Numbered from the stretch's first letter, positions 1 through 9,540 are shown. The stretch is 64,000 bases of DNA from an uncultured Caulobacteraceae bacterium (GCA_937138625.1 CAKZPF010000003.1:547645-611644); one strand, 5' to 3'. Notes: generated by a model not told the origin, from the letters alone. A program made the numbers and translations.

Positions 1-44
1 CACTGATTAAAAGTCAGTTGCTCTACCGACTGAGCTACGGGCTC
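1..44 (-). tRNA. tRNA-Lys (anticodon TTT), 5' part, cut by window edge
   Basis: Read on the minus strand, this begins with acceptor arm GAGCCCG, then TA, a D arm with GCTC-AGTCGGTA-GAGC, and an anticodon arm around CTTTTAA, giving anticodon TTT for lysine. Only the 5' half lies in the window; the T arm and CCA end lie beyond base 1. The start at base 44 was chosen from the seven-base acceptor strand. Confidence 0.9.
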
Positions 45-186
45 TTTGGGTTTTGTGGCGTTTCCGGTGGGAATGTCTTCGGTCAGACCGCCAGCCCGAG
101 CCATTTCCACAAGGGGGAAAAAGAACCCGAGGCGGGCGGAACATAGGGACTTGCGGCGCAGATGGCAAGACGTGCACACTCAGAAA

Positions 187-786
187 ATGCGAAAAACTGC
201 ACCGATATGGTTGTTTTTTTGCGCCTTGGGCGCGCAACCCCTTATGCCGCAAGCGGTTCAGGCCAGCACGACCCTGCAAAATGCCCGCGAACATGTCACC
301 ACCACCGGCAAGGGCGTGACCCACGCCGCCAGCACACCGCTGCGGGATTTTGGCCTGAGCAAGGAAGAGATCCCCCCTGCCGTCGCCAGCGCTGTGATGC
401 TGAAATACGCCCCGCCTGAAACCTGCGCCCAGGCCACGGTCTTGGTGCGGGGCTTTGATGCCGTGCTGGGTGATGATATCGACCGCCCCGAAGACAAGGA
501 CGATGATGGGCTGATTGCCCGCGGCGCGGTCGAGGCCTCGAAGCTGATCATTGGCGCCGCCAAGGATGAAGTCACCGGTCTGATCCCCTTTCGCGGCTTG
601 GTGCGGCGGGTATCCGGTGCCAAGGCTCATGAAAAAAAGGTGCAAAATGCCATTTATGTGGCCCACCTGCGTCGCGCCTTTCTGAAAGGCTGGGCCAATG
701 CCCAAGGCTGTCCGCAGTTTTTGCCGGACCCGGAGCCTAAGCCCCTGCCCGCCATTGACGCCGCCGTGCCGCCAAGAACGCGTTAA
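187..786 (+). CDS. Small secreted protein of unknown function
   Basis: A 199-residue protein that I do not recognise. It begins [11 protein letters not shown] and has a clear Sec signal peptide (basic start, hydrophobic core, likely cleavage after AVQA near residue 27), so it is probably periplasmic. The mature part has a lone Cys in [10 protein letters not shown], an acidic DRPEDKDDD stretch and a Pro-rich tail. The frame is open further upstream, but the ATG at 187 is chosen because it puts the signal peptide at the N terminus. It converges on tgt and overlaps its 3' end by about 50 bp. Confidence 0.6.
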   Translation: MRKTAPIWLFFCALGAQPLMPQAVQASTTLQNAREHVTTTGKGVTHAASTPLRDFGLSKEEIPPAVASAVMLKYAPPETCAQATVLVRGFDAVLGDDIDRPEDKDDDGLIARGAVEASKLIIGAAKDEVTGLIPFRGLVRRVSGAKAHEKKVQNAIYVAHLRRAFLKGWANAQGCPQFLPDPEPKPLPAIDAAVPPRTR

Positions 787-1852
787 ACTCGCCCTGGGCG
801 ATGGCCGTGCGCATGGCCTGCATCAACTCTTGGAAAAAGGCGGTGTTGTGCCAGCTCAGCAGAATTTGGCCCAAAATCTCGTTGGCTTTGAACAGATGAT
901 GCAAATAGGCCTTGGTGTAATCACGGCTGGCGGGACAGGCACTGTTGGCATCAAGGGGCGTGAGGTCTTCGGCATACTTGGCGTTTTTGATGTTCAACGG
1001 GCCGTCCCAGGTCCAGGCTTGGCCATGACGACCCGACCGCGTCGGCAGCACGCAATCAAACATATCGACGCCCAAGGCCACAGACTCGACCAAATCCAGC
1101 GGCTTGCCCACGCCCATCAAATAGCGCGGCCGGTGGGCGGGCAAATGCGGCGTGGTCAAAGCGAGCGTCTTGACCATCATCTCGTGGCCCTCGCCCACCG
1201 CCAGGCCTCCAATGGCATAGCCATCAAAGCCCATGTCCACCAAGCGTTGCGCACTTTCCGCCCGCAAATCGCCATAGACCCCGCCCTGTACAATACCAAA
1301 CAGGGCCTGGCTGTCGCGTATGCCAAAGGCCGCCTTTGACCGTGCCGCCCAGCGCGCCGACAACAACATGGCTTCATTGGCACGGTCATGATCGGCGGGA
1401 TAGGCCGCACACTCATCCAGCTGCATCACGATATCCGAACCCAGCAAGTCCGCCTGGATTTCCATGGAACGCTCGGGACTGAGGACATGTTCCGAGCCAT
1501 CAATATGCGAGCGAAAGGTCACGGCCTGTTCCGAGATCTTGGCAATGTTCGACAGCGACATCACCTGAAACCCACCAGAATCCGTCAAAATGGGGCGATC
1601 CCAGCCCATGAAGGTGTGCAAACCACCCAAACGATGAACACGCTCGGCGGTGGGGCGCAGCATCAAATGATAGGTATTCCCCAACAGAATATCCGCCCCC
1701 GCCCCGCGCACCTGATCACAGGTTAGGGCCTTGACCGTCGCCGCCGTGCCCACGGGCATAAAGGCCGGTGTGCGAATCTCGCCGCGGGGGGTGCGCAACA
1801 CGCCGGTGCGGGCCTGGCCGTCAGTCTGTTGCAGATCAAAGGCAAAGGTCAT
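737..1852 (-). CDS. tgt: Queuine tRNA-ribosyltransferase (tRNA-guanine transglycosylase)
   Basis: A 371-residue enzyme that swaps guanine 34 for preQ1 in tRNAs with GUN anticodons. Family landmarks are [10 protein letters not shown], the TDSGGFQ active-site segment (Asp near residue 92), GGLAVGE, and the nucleophile region [11 protein letters not shown]. The final His of the zinc site is present in LLSWHN. The usual C-x-C-x2-C zinc cysteines before YTKAYLHH are here S-x-C-x2-S, so only one Cys remains; see findings. Its ATG overlaps the queA stop codon (ATGA), so the two are translationally coupled. Length is normal for the bacterial family. Confidence 0.96.
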   Translation of the reverse strand: MTFAFDLQQTDGQARTGVLRTPRGEIRTPAFMPVGTAATVKALTCDQVRGAGADILLGNTYHLMLRPTAERVHRLGGLHTFMGWDRPILTDSGGFQVMSLSNIAKISEQAVTFRSHIDGSEHVLSPERSMEIQADLLGSDIVMQLDECAAYPADHDRANEAMLLSARWAARSKAAFGIRDSQALFGIVQGGVYGDLRAESAQRLVDMGFDGYAIGGLAVGEGHEMMVKTLALTTPHLPAHRPRYLMGVGKPLDLVESVALGVDMFDCVLPTRSGRHGQAWTWDGPLNIKNAKYAEDLTPLDANSACPASRDYTKAYLHHLFKANEILGQILLSWHNTAFFQELMQAMRTAIAQGEFNAFLAARRRQWRAGA

Positions 1853-2952
1853 GAAGGACGTTCCAGCAGATTGGCATCACCATAAGAGAAAAATCGGTAA
1901 CCGCTGTCGATGGCATGGGCATAGGCCGCTTGCATGGTCGCGGTGCCCGCAAAGGCACAGACCAACATAAACAATGTGGATTTCGGCAGGTGGAAATTGG
2001 TCATCAGGACATCGGCCACCTTGAAGTCAAAGCCCGGGGTGATGAAAATATCGGTCTCGGCGGCAAAGGGCGCGATTTGCCCCGTGGCGTGGGCGGCGCT
2101 TTCCAAAATCCGCAGGGCCGTGGTGCCCACCACAACCACCCGGCGGCCCTTGGCTTTGGCGGTTTGAATGGCCTGGGCGACCTGGGGCGAGACCTCGCCC
2201 CATTCGCTGTGCATTTTGTGCTCGTGGATGTTATCAACCTTGACAGGCAGGAAGGTGCCCGCGCCGACATGCAAGGTCACCTGGTGGTGCATGATGCCCT
2301 TGTCGCGCAAGGCCTGCATCAGCTGAGGCGTGAAATGCAGACCCGCCGTGGGCGCGGCCACCGAGCCCGCATCCTGCGCGAATATGGTCTGGTAATCTTG
2401 CCGGTCTTGTTCATCAGCGGGGCGTTTGGCGGCGATATAGGGGGGCAAAGGCATATCACCCACTGCCTCAAGGGCTGCATCCAAATCATTGTTTGTACAG
2501 TGAAAATCAAGCGTCAGGATGCCGGTTTCCGCCTTGGCGGTGACCTGGGCCGTCAGATCATCGGCAATTTGCAAGCGATCCCCCACGGCCAACCGCCGGG
2601 CGGGTTTGGCCAACGCCTGCCAACGCAACGGCCCCAGACGCGCGATCAGGTTCATATGCACATCCACGTCATGGCCCGTGGCATCCCGCGCCGGCCGCAC
2701 CGCGCGCAGGGCGACAGGCACCACCCGGCTGTTGTTGGTGATCAACAGGTCGCCGGTCCGCAACAGATCGGGCAAATCCGCCACCGTGTGATCCAGCACA
2801 TCACCCCCGGCCCGGACATGCATCAGACGCGCCGATGTGCGTGGGGTTGCGGGGCGCAGGGCGATCCGATCCTCGGGCAGGTCGAAATCAAAATCTGCCA
2901 GGGTCATGGCGGGTTCGGCCGTAAGCGTTTGCGTATTTGTGATGTCCGTCAT
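1849..2952 (-). CDS. queA: S-adenosylmethionine:tRNA ribosyltransferase-isomerase
   Basis: A 367-residue enzyme that transfers and isomerises the ribosyl group of SAM onto preQ1-tRNA to give epoxyqueuosine. Typical segments are [11 protein letters not shown] near the N terminus, NNSRVVP, the AAPTAGLHF motif, [10 protein letters not shown] and [14 protein letters not shown] near the C terminus. The start at 2952 adds 15 residues before the usual [11 protein letters not shown] but is favoured because AAGGGG lies just upstream, whereas the internal Met has no clear ribosome site. A terminator lies just upstream, so queA-tgt probably has its own promoter. Confidence 0.96.
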   Translation of the reverse strand: MTDITNTQTLTAEPAMTLADFDFDLPEDRIALRPATPRTSARLMHVRAGGDVLDHTVADLPDLLRTGDLLITNNSRVVPVALRAVRPARDATGHDVDVHMNLIARLGPLRWQALAKPARRLAVGDRLQIADDLTAQVTAKAETGILTLDFHCTNNDLDAALEAVGDMPLPPYIAAKRPADEQDRQDYQTIFAQDAGSVAAPTAGLHFTPQLMQALRDKGIMHHQVTLHVGAGTFLPVKVDNIHEHKMHSEWGEVSPQVAQAIQTAKAKGRRVVVVGTTALRILESAAHATGQIAPFAAETDIFITPGFDFKVADVLMTNFHLPKSTLFMLVCAFAGTATMQAAYAHAIDSGYRFFSYGDANLLERPS

Positions 2953-2996
2953 GCCCCTTCAGGGCCACAAAGGCAGGGATTTGTCCAGAGTCTTCT

Positions 2997-3033
2997 TATA
3001 AGAAAACCCCCTGACCTGCATGGGATCAGGGGG
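2997..3033 (-). terminator. Rho-independent terminator after the 3067-3732 gene
   Basis: On the minus strand the arms CCCCCTGA and TCAGGGGG (3026-3033 and 3007-3014) enclose an 11-base loop. TTTTCTTA follows. It ends the orphan gene 3067-3732 and isolates queA-tgt from it. Confidence 0.8.
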
Positions 3034-3066
3034 CGTCGGGCTTGTCTCCCCGAGCTCAGAAATCGA

Positions 3067-3732
3067 CTAGGCGGCCAATTGCGGCACGCGGGCAAGGGGA
3101 TCGTTTTGTTGTTGAACCTCCTCGGGCGAGATATAGACAAAACCACCCTGGGCGGTGCCATCCGGCGAGACCACGCCCACCAATTGCCCATGAACAGGCA
3201 TATCATCATCGGTGGGTTGGAAGTTGTGCAGGTTTGGGTCCACTCGGCCATTCATGGCCAATGTGGCCTTGTTGGCCAAGGGGGTCAGATAGCTGTTTTC
3301 CGGATCAGGGCGCTGGCCAACAGTGTTCAGGTCATGCACATACATAATCTGACCGCCATCATTGGTGTTCACCAGGAAATCGGCCTCGTGCGAAGTGTTG
3401 GGCTCTTGATAAACAGGGTCGCCGGCGCTGTTGACCTCGATGCCGCCATAGCTGCCGCCAATCTCGGCCAGCATCTCGTGGACATCTTCGCCCACCGGCA
3501 CGGTTTTGGTCATCTTGGCAGACGTTTCGGCCTGCAAGGCGGCATATTGATAAGGTTCGGGGTTGGCAGTGCCCGTCACGGCCGCGCGGGCGGCCGCAAG
3601 GCTCGCATCAAAATTCTGCTGAACGGCTGGCGTTTGCGGGCCAGAAGTCGTTGCATGTTCTGGATTGTGGGTGGCTTCGTGGGCCTGTCGGGCGATCTGC
3701 GCGCCTAACCCCATCAGGGCTGAGATGGACAT
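3067..3732 (-). CDS. Orphan 221-residue acidic protein wedged between ppiB and queA
   Basis: I do not recognise this protein. It starts MSISALMGLGAQ and has no signal peptide or membrane segment. It is rich in Asp, Glu, Asn and Pro, has no Cys, and contains HEADFLVNTNDGGQIMYVHD in the middle and a DDDMPVHGQLVGVVSPDGT stretch towards the end. It sits on the same strand inside the conserved gyrA-coaD-PPIase-queA-tgt block, but with its own AT-rich promoter and its own terminator, so it is an independent unit. The ribosome site GAGGG lies about ten bases before the ATG. It belongs with the other orphan genes discussed in findings. Confidence 0.7.
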   Translation of the reverse strand: MSISALMGLGAQIARQAHEATHNPEHATTSGPQTPAVQQNFDASLAAARAAVTGTANPEPYQYAALQAETSAKMTKTVPVGEDVHEMLAEIGGSYGGIEVNSAGDPVYQEPNTSHEADFLVNTNDGGQIMYVHDLNTVGQRPDPENSYLTPLANKATLAMNGRVDPNLHNFQPTDDDMPVHGQLVGVVSPDGTAQGGFVYISPEEVQQQNDPLARVPQLAA

Positions 3733-3766
3733 AAATGAATCCCTCGGTGTTCAAATTGTATAAATC

Positions 3767-3820
3767 AAAAATAAAACGACGCCTACTGCGTACGATCAAG
3801 ATCATACACAACAGGCGCCG
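3767..3820 (-). terminator. Long 21-bp terminator hairpin after ppiB
   Basis: On the minus strand, 3820-3800 pairs with 3797-3777 along 21 consecutive positions, 16 Watson-Crick and 5 G-U, followed by TTTTATTTTT. The tip is GATC-AA-GATC, so the real loop is probably ten bases. The arms contain TACGATC, a heptamer also found upstream of two other orphan genes. Confidence 0.75.
3771..3799 (-). promoter_or_regulatory. Probable promoter of the 3067-3732 gene
   Basis: On the minus strand TTGATC (3799-3794) is followed by 17 bases and TTTTAT (3776-3771). The -35 and spacer are built from the 3' arm of the ppiB terminator hairpin, and the -10 from its T tract. This would give a leader of about 32 nt. 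It is an inference from consensus only. Confidence 0.45.
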
Positions 3821-3868
3821 TTAAAACAAGAAAATATCCCTGACGACTTTATGACGTTTTCGCTAAGG

Positions 3869-4345
3869 CTACAGGTCCGCGGCCACGCGCATGGTTTTGA
3901 TTTTACCAGGCTTTTCTGGGGGCTCGCCTTTGGGCAAGGCGTCCACATGTTCAATGCCATCCACCACTTCGCCCCAAACCGTGTACTGGTTATCCAGAAA
4001 GCCGACATCATCAAGACAGATGAAAAACTGACAATCGGCACTGTCGGGATCCATGGCCCGCGCCATCGAACAAATGCCGCGCCCGTGGTGTTCATCACTA
4101 AACTCAGCTTTCAGCTTACGACCGGATCCACCGCGCCCGGTGCCCGAGGGATCGCCCCCTTGGGCAACAAAACCATCGATCACGCGATGAAAAATCAAAC
4201 CATCATAGAACTTCTCGCGGGCCAGTTCCTTGATGCGCTCGACATGCGTCGGCGCCAGATCCGGGCGCAATTTGATGGTCACGTCCCCGTCCTTCAGGGT
4301 CATGATCAGGGTGTTTTCGGGATTGGTATCGGTGTCTGCTGCCAT
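3869..4345 (-). CDS. ppiB: Cytoplasmic cyclophilin-type peptidyl-prolyl isomerase
   Basis: A 158-residue protein that catalyses cis-trans isomerisation of Xaa-Pro bonds. Cyclophilin landmarks are FYDGLIFHRVIDGFVAQGGD (residues ~46-65, with catalytic Arg and Gln) and the F-F-I core in DCQFFICL. No signal peptide, so cytoplasmic. The start at 4345 is supported by AAAGGGGG upstream; an alternative is Met15 (MTLKDGDV), closer to the usual family start. It follows a second, exported cyclophilin by 20 bp, probably in one operon with coaD. Confidence 0.93.
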   Translation of the reverse strand: MAADTDTNPENTLIMTLKDGDVTIKLRPDLAPTHVERIKELAREKFYDGLIFHRVIDGFVAQGGDPSGTGRGGSGRKLKAEFSDEHHGRGICSMARAMDPDSADCQFFICLDDVGFLDNQYTVWGEVVDGIEHVDALPKGEPPEKPGKIKTMRVAADL

Positions 4346-4365
4346 GTCGGCCCCCTTTATTTCAC

Positions 4366-5211
4366 TTAGTCGTTGTCGTTGTGGCTTGATTCGATGCGCA
4401 CCGGGATGGGGACATCACAGGCGCTGAAATTGGCCTCGAGGTCATCACGGACATCATCCACCAAGCGGGCAAACGTTTTGCTGTCTCCACGCATCAGGTA
4501 AATCCGACCGCGATCCGCCACGGGCACATCCGCCGCCACCCGCAAATCCCGCACCCAGTCAGGGCGTTCCACAGGCTCGCCGGTTTCAAAGGCCCGCACC
4601 ACATCCAAACCCAAAATCACGCGCCCCCAAGCGGTGTAGCGCTTATCCAGGCTGGGATAGGCTTCGCGCATAAGGAAATACTGGCTGTTGGCACTGTTGG
4701 GGTCTTCACCCCGCGCCATGCCCGCCACACCCGCACAATAGGTCGCCCAGCCCGTGGCACCCTGATCGCCGGTGCGATCAAACATCACATCGGGCTGACT
4801 GAAGACAGGCAGGCTGCGCACCAGACCGACCACGGATCCGCCCTGCACCGCCATAGGCGTGAACGGGGTGTCGGCATAGCGCCGGAAAGTGAACTCGGCC
4901 GGCAGATCCGGCAGTTGTGATCCCCCCTCGCCGGTGTTTTCCGGGTCGCCACCCTGGGCCATGAACCAATCAATGACCCGGAAAAAGGTCAGGCCGTCAT
5001 ACAGATCCTGACGCGCCAGGGTTTTGATTTGCTCGACATGCAAAGGGGCGGCCTCGGGCACCATTTCAATGACCACGCGGCCCTTGGTGGTATCCAGGAT
5101 CAAGGCATTTTCGTAATCCAGCTCGCGCCAAGTGTCCGCATCCGGGGCCGCCAGGGCCGTCAGCGGCGCCAGCACCAAAGCCATCGCAGCGGCAATCCAA
5201 GTGGGTTTCAT
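4366..5211 (-). CDS. Exported cyclophilin-type peptidyl-prolyl isomerase
   Basis: A 281-residue cyclophilin with a signal peptide (MKPTWIAAAMALVLA, cleavage near ALAA), so it acts in the periplasm on exported proteins. The active-site block is LYDGLTFFRVIDWFMAQGGD, where the usual His before Arg is Phe. NSANSQYFLM and YTAWGRV complete the fold. It is longer than PpiB because of an insertion around residues 110-160 (SVVGLVRS to GATGWATY) and a C-terminal extension of about 55 residues. Its ATG overlaps the coaD stop (ATGA). The paired cytoplasmic and periplasmic cyclophilins suggest an old duplication. Confidence 0.9.
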   Translation of the reverse strand: MKPTWIAAAMALVLAPLTALAAPDADTWRELDYENALILDTTKGRVVIEMVPEAAPLHVEQIKTLARQDLYDGLTFFRVIDWFMAQGGDPENTGEGGSQLPDLPAEFTFRRYADTPFTPMAVQGGSVVGLVRSLPVFSQPDVMFDRTGDQGATGWATYCAGVAGMARGEDPNSANSQYFLMREAYPSLDKRYTAWGRVILGLDVVRAFETGEPVERPDWVRDLRVAADVPVADRGRIYLMRGDSKTFARLVDDVRDDLEANFSACDVPIPVRIESSHNDND

Positions 5212-5696
5212 GCAAATTCCTCCTGCAAGCGTTTGGCAATGGCGGGAGGAACAAAGCCGGTGATGTCCCCCTTCAGTCGGGCGATTTCTTTGACCAAGCG
5301 CGAGGCAATGGCCTGGTGTTGGGGGTCAGCCATCAGAAACACGGTCTCGACATCGGGATTGAGCTTTTGGTTCATGCCCACCATTTGAAATTCATATTCA
5401 AAGTCGGATACCGCCCGCAGCCCACGCACAATCACCTGCGCCCCGACGGTTTCCGCATAGTGCATCAGCAAACCATCAAAGGCGGCCACCTCGATATCCG
5501 CATCGGGAAAAACACGGGCGACCTCGGCCTTGGCCATGGCCACTCGCTCGTCGATGGTGAACACGGGCGTTTTTCCGGAATGCACCGCCACACCGATCAC
5601 CAGCTTGTCCACCAATTTGATGGCGCGGCCAATGATATCGAGGTGCCCATTGGTCAGCGGGTCAAAGGTGCCGGGATAAAGGCCTGTGCGGGTCAT
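5208..5696 (-). CDS. coaD: Phosphopantetheine adenylyltransferase
   Basis: A 162-residue enzyme of coenzyme A synthesis that joins ATP and 4'-phosphopantetheine to dephospho-CoA. The nucleotidyltransferase motif is YPGTFDPLTNGHLDI at the N terminus (T/HxGH type, here TNGH), and VRGLRAVSDFEYEFQM and the late SSRLVKE-type segment (IASRLVKEIARL) match the family. Full length. It lies directly downstream of gyrA, separated by an inverted-repeat element, and is coupled by ATGA to the exported cyclophilin. Confidence 0.96.
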   Translation of the reverse strand: MTRTGLYPGTFDPLTNGHLDIIGRAIKLVDKLVIGVAVHSGKTPVFTIDERVAMAKAEVARVFPDADIEVAAFDGLLMHYAETVGAQVIVRGLRAVSDFEYEFQMVGMNQKLNPDVETVFLMADPQHQAIASRLVKEIARLKGDITGFVPPAIAKRLQEEFA

Positions 5697-5707
5697 GGGC
5701 GCTCCCT

Positions 5708-5818
5708 TTTACCCTTCTCCCACAGGGAGAAGGTGGCGAGGGACGAGCCGGATGAGGGGTTAGAGAGTTCACATTTACACCCCCTCACCCACCCCTCTCC
5801 CCATGGGAGAGGGCATAT
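5708..5818. repeat. Intergenic inverted-repeat element between gyrA and coaD
   Basis: The left part contains CCTTCTCCCACAGGGAGAAGG then GATGAGGGG. The right part contains CCCCCTCACCC then CCTCTCCCCATGGGAGAGGG. Each half folds as its own hairpin and the two halves are also largely complementary, giving a MITE-like palindrome of about 110 bp. Elements of this look are widespread in proteobacterial intergenic DNA. On the minus strand it lies between gyrA and coaD and could act on that transcript. Confidence 0.65.
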
Positions 5819-5825
5819 AGCCAAT

Positions 5826-8552
5826 TTACGCATCGTCAGCCTCCTCGTCGCTGTCGGTTTCGCCTAAACGCTCGACGGAAACCACGGCTTCCTCGTCACC
5901 CAGGCGAATGATGCGCACACCCTGGGTGTTGCGGGCAGCGATGCGGATGCCATCCACCGGACAGCGGATCAATTGACCGCCATTGGTGCTCAGCAGCAGC
6001 TCGTCGGCATCATCCACGGGGAAGGAGGCCACCAGGCGCACATCTGGCTTGCGGCTGAGGTCATGGGCAATGGGCCCCTGCCCGCCGCGGCCCATGGCAC
6101 GATAATCATAGCTTGACGAGCGTTTCCCCGTCCCGTCCGAGGCCACAGTCAAGATAAACTGCTCGGCCGCGCCCAATTCGGCGATACGCTCCGGTGTGAT
6201 GGGGGCCTCCTCGTCGCCATCCGCGCCATCATCGGACACAGCCGCATCTTCATCAGCAGCCCCAGCAGCACGGCGCATGGCGGTGGCATGTTTCAGGTAA
6301 GCCCGCGCCTCGGCAGACGTGACCTCAATGCCGTTCAAAATCGCCATGGAGATCACATCATCACCCTTGGCGAGCCTGATGCCCCGCACCCCCGATGAGG
6401 TCCGGCCAGCGAACACCCGCACATCACTGACGGGGAAGCGGATGCAGCGCCCATAGGCCGTCGTTAGCAACAGATCCTGATCTTCCGAGCAGACCTGAAC
6501 GCCAACAATGCCGTCACCCTCGTCGGGCTTCATCGCGATTTTACCCGCACGGTTGATGTTGGTGAAATCGCTGAGCTTGTTGCGCCGCACGCGCCCCGAT
6601 TTGGTGGCAAACACAACATCCAAACTCGACCAGGTGCCCTCGTCTTCGGGCAAAGGCAAGATCGAGGTGATGGTCTCGCCTTGGCCGAGCGGCAGCAGAT
6701 TCACGAACGCCTTGCCGCGAGAGGTCGGCCCCCCCAGCGGCAAGCGCCAGACCTTCAGCTTATAGGCCATACCGGTCGAAGAGAAGAACAATACCGGCGT
6801 ATGTGTCGAGGCCGAAAACACGGTGGTGACCATATCCTCGTCCTTCATGCTCATGCCCGCGCGGCCCCGCCCCCCACGCTTTTGGGTGCGATATGTCGAT
6901 AGCGGCGTGCGCTTCACATAGCCTGTGTGGGTCACCGAAATGACCATATCTTCGCGGGGGATCAGGTCTTCGTCTTCGACATCCAGACCCGCATCCACAA
7001 TTTCCGATCGCCGCGGCACGGCAAAGGTCTCTTTGATGCGCAGCATGTCCTCTTCGATCACGGCCATGATGCGGTTGCGATCCCCCAACAGATCCAAAAG
7101 ATCGCCAATGGTGGCCGCCAGTTTTTCGGCCTCGTCAGAGATTTCATCCCGACCCATGGCCGTCAGGCGCTGCAGGCGCAGATCCAAAATGGCGCGGGCT
7201 TGTTCTTCCGACAGACGCACCTTGCCATCCACCACGCGGGTGCGGGGGTCAGCAATCAGTTCGATCAGCGGTACCATATCGCCCGCCGGCCAATCGCGAC
7301 CGGTCAAGGCGTCGCGGGCCGCCGCGGGCTCGGGCGCTGAGCGGATCAGGCGAATGACTTCGTCGATATTGGCGACGGCAATCGCCAAGCCCACCAAGAC
7401 ATGCCCCCGGTTGCGAGCCTTCGACAGGCGATGTTTGGCGCGGCGCACCACCACATCTTCGCGGAAATCCAAAAAGGCCTTCAGCAAATCCCGTAAGCTA
7501 AAGGGTCGTGGCCGCCCGCGATCCAACGCCAACATATTGACGCCGAAACTCGATTGCAGCGGCGAGAAACGATAGAGCTGATTGAGGATCACATCGGCCT
7601 GGGCCTCGCGCTTGAGCTCGATGACCACCCGCATACCATGGCGATCACTTTCGTCGCGCAGATCGGAAATGCCCTCGATGCGTTTTTCGCGCACCAGATC
7701 GGCGATTTTCTCGACCATCATAGCCTTGTTCACCTGATAGGGAATTTCAGTGATGATGATCGACTGCCGCCCCTTGGCGTTTTCCTCGACCTCAGCGCGA
7801 CCGCGCATGATCACCGAGCCCCGACCGGTCAGCAGGGCCTGGCGCGCGCCGCTGCGCCCCATGATCAGCCCGCCAGTGGGGAAATCCGGCGCGGGCACGA
7901 TTTCCAGAAGCTCCTCGTCTGACAAATGCGGCTCATGAATCAATTTAACGGCGGCCTCGATCACCTCGCCCAAATTGTGGGGCGGGATGTTGGTCGCCAT
8001 CCCCACGGCAATGCCGCCCGCCCCATTGACCAACAGGTTGGGATAACGCGCCGGCAGCACCGCGGGCTCTTGCTCGGTGCCATCATAGTTGGGGATAAAA
8101 TCGACGGTGTTTTCTTCGATGTCCGACAGCAGTTCGGCCGCAGGACGCGACAGGCGCGATTCGGTGTAACGCATAGCCGCTGGCGGATCCCCATCCACCG
8201 AGCCAAAATTCCCCTGGCCGTCAATCAGCTCAAGCCCCATGGAAAAGGGCTGCGCCATGCGCACCAAGGCGTCATAGACCGCTTGGTCGCCGTGGGGGTG
8301 ATATTTACCGATCACGTCCCCGACGATGCGCGCCGATTTGCGATAAGCTTTGTCGTGGGTAAAGCCATTTTCCGCCATGGCATAAAGGATGCGGCGGTGC
8401 ACCGGCTTCAGGCCATCGCGCGCGTCCGGCAGGGCGCGGCTGACGATGACGCTCATGGCGTAATCGAGATATGAGCGCTTCAGCTCGTCTTCGATGGTGA
8501 TGTGCGGCACACCACCGGTTTCTCCAGGATCCTTGTCAATTGTATCGCTCAC
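5826..8552 (-). CDS. gyrA: DNA gyrase subunit A
   Basis: The 908-residue breakage-reunion subunit of gyrase. The catalytic Tyr lies in [11 protein letters not shown]. The quinolone region reads [10 protein letters not shown], with Gln where E. coli has Ser83 and Asp kept at 87. The C-terminal DNA-wrapping domain has the gyrase box QKRGGRG, which separates it from ParC. An acidic insertion ([16 protein letters not shown], residues ~765-785) sits in the wrapping domain and the tail is acidic (DSDEEADDA). The start codon is GTG, with GGGTGGG upstream. Confidence 0.98.
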   Translation of the reverse strand: MSDTIDKDPGETGGVPHITIEDELKRSYLDYAMSVIVSRALPDARDGLKPVHRRILYAMAENGFTHDKAYRKSARIVGDVIGKYHPHGDQAVYDALVRMAQPFSMGLELIDGQGNFGSVDGDPPAAMRYTESRLSRPAAELLSDIEENTVDFIPNYDGTEQEPAVLPARYPNLLVNGAGGIAVGMATNIPPHNLGEVIEAAVKLIHEPHLSDEELLEIVPAPDFPTGGLIMGRSGARQALLTGRGSVIMRGRAEVEENAKGRQSIIITEIPYQVNKAMMVEKIADLVREKRIEGISDLRDESDRHGMRVVIELKREAQADVILNQLYRFSPLQSSFGVNMLALDRGRPRPFSLRDLLKAFLDFREDVVVRRAKHRLSKARNRGHVLVGLAIAVANIDEVIRLIRSAPEPAAARDALTGRDWPAGDMVPLIELIADPRTRVVDGKVRLSEEQARAILDLRLQRLTAMGRDEISDEAEKLAATIGDLLDLLGDRNRIMAVIEEDMLRIKETFAVPRRSEIVDAGLDVEDEDLIPREDMVISVTHTGYVKRTPLSTYRTQKRGGRGRAGMSMKDEDMVTTVFSASTHTPVLFFSSTGMAYKLKVWRLPLGGPTSRGKAFVNLLPLGQGETITSILPLPEDEGTWSSLDVVFATKSGRVRRNKLSDFTNINRAGKIAMKPDEGDGIVGVQVCSEDQDLLLTTAYGRCIRFPVSDVRVFAGRTSSGVRGIRLAKGDDVISMAILNGIEVTSAEARAYLKHATAMRRAAGAADEDAAVSDDGADGDEEAPITPERIAELGAAEQFILTVASDGTGKRSSSYDYRAMGRGGQGPIAHDLSRKPDVRLVASFPVDDADELLLSTNGGQLIRCPVDGIRIAARNTQGVRIIRLGDEEAVVSVERLGETDSDEEADDA

Positions 8553-8733
8553 GCGCCCACCCTGTTGTTTGTTCTGTGCCGGTTGGCAACCTGTGTTCGT
8601 GGTTGATATTGGCCAAGCTTTGTCCTAACACCCTTTGCACCCGTTCTCAAAGCCGAGAATTGGAAAAAATCCATTTGGGAAAGGCTTAACAGGATTTCGC
8701 TATCCTGGGCGCCATCACCCCAGGGAGCACACG

Positions 8734-9501
8734 ATGAAACGCCTTCGGGCCCTTTTTCACGAGCTGTATTTCAAGCACACCAATCGCGCTTTGAAATTTC
8801 GCTCTGTGTTGTTGATCTTAGACCTGATCATCATCGGTTTTTTTATCGCTGCGCCCTTTTTGCGGGGATCCGTCAGCTTTTTAGTCATCGACTATGCCAT
8901 TGCCTTTCTGCTGGCGCTTGATTTGGCGGCACGGGCCTGGGGCTATGGTAAGTTTTGGGTTTGGCTCAGCCGCCCCATCGCCATAGTTGACGTGATTGTG
9001 CTGGTTTCCCTGCTATTCCCCACGGCGCTTGCGAACCTGGGGGCCTTGCGGATTTTGCGCCTGTGGACCTTGGCGCATTCCGACAAGTTGTGGGAAACTG
9101 TGGGCAAAGGCCGCTGGCACAACAGCCACATCCAGGACATTTCCAAAGGCATCGTCAATTTGGTGGTCTTTGTCTTCATCATGACCGCCATTGTGCATTC
9201 CAGCTTTGCGGGCCATCACCCGAAACTCGATAGCTATATCGACAGCCTCTATTTCACCATTATGTCGCTGACCACCACGGGTTATGGGGATATTGTGCTC
9301 GAGAGCACCTGGGGCCGGCTCGTCAGCATCTTGATCATGACCGGGGGTGTGACCCTGTTTGTGAAACTGGCGCAATCCATATTGCGCCCCAACAAAGTGG
9401 TCTTCCCCTGCCCTGAATGCGGTTTGCGCCGTCATGACCCCGACAGCGTGTTTTGCAAAGCCTGCGGCCACAAGCTGAACATCCCCAACGAAGGGCTTTA
9501 A
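8734..9501 (+). CDS. Potassium-channel-like membrane protein with C-terminal zinc ribbon
   Basis: A 255-residue protein with a voltage-gated-channel layout: hydrophobic segments near residues 22-42, 48-66, 78-95, an S4-like stretch (ALRILRLWTLA), a pore helix and the K+ selectivity filter TTTGYGD near residue 187, then a final segment. The tail adds two Cys pairs, CPECG and CKACG, spaced as a zinc ribbon, which is unusual for this family. The ATG at 8734 is chosen over upstream in-frame starts because GGGAG precedes it. It is divergent from gyrA. Inner membrane; gating stimulus unknown. Confidence 0.82.
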   Translation: MKRLRALFHELYFKHTNRALKFRSVLLILDLIIIGFFIAAPFLRGSVSFLVIDYAIAFLLALDLAARAWGYGKFWVWLSRPIAIVDVIVLVSLLFPTALANLGALRILRLWTLAHSDKLWETVGKGRWHNSHIQDISKGIVNLVVFVFIMTAIVHSSFAGHHPKLDSYIDSLYFTIMSLTTTGYGDIVLESTWGRLVSILIMTGGVTLFVKLAQSILRPNKVVFPCPECGLRRHDPDSVFCKACGHKLNIPNEGL

Positions 9502-9540
9502 GGTTAGTGCTTGCTAGGCATATATTCTAACGCGTTCTTA

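Noticed and set aside
1915..3708. 597-codon plus-strand frame opposite queA and the 3067-3732 gene
   Set aside because: It is the antisense shadow of G+C-rich coding sequence; queA is unmistakable on the other strand and the frame is His/Gly/Gln/Arg-rich without motifs.
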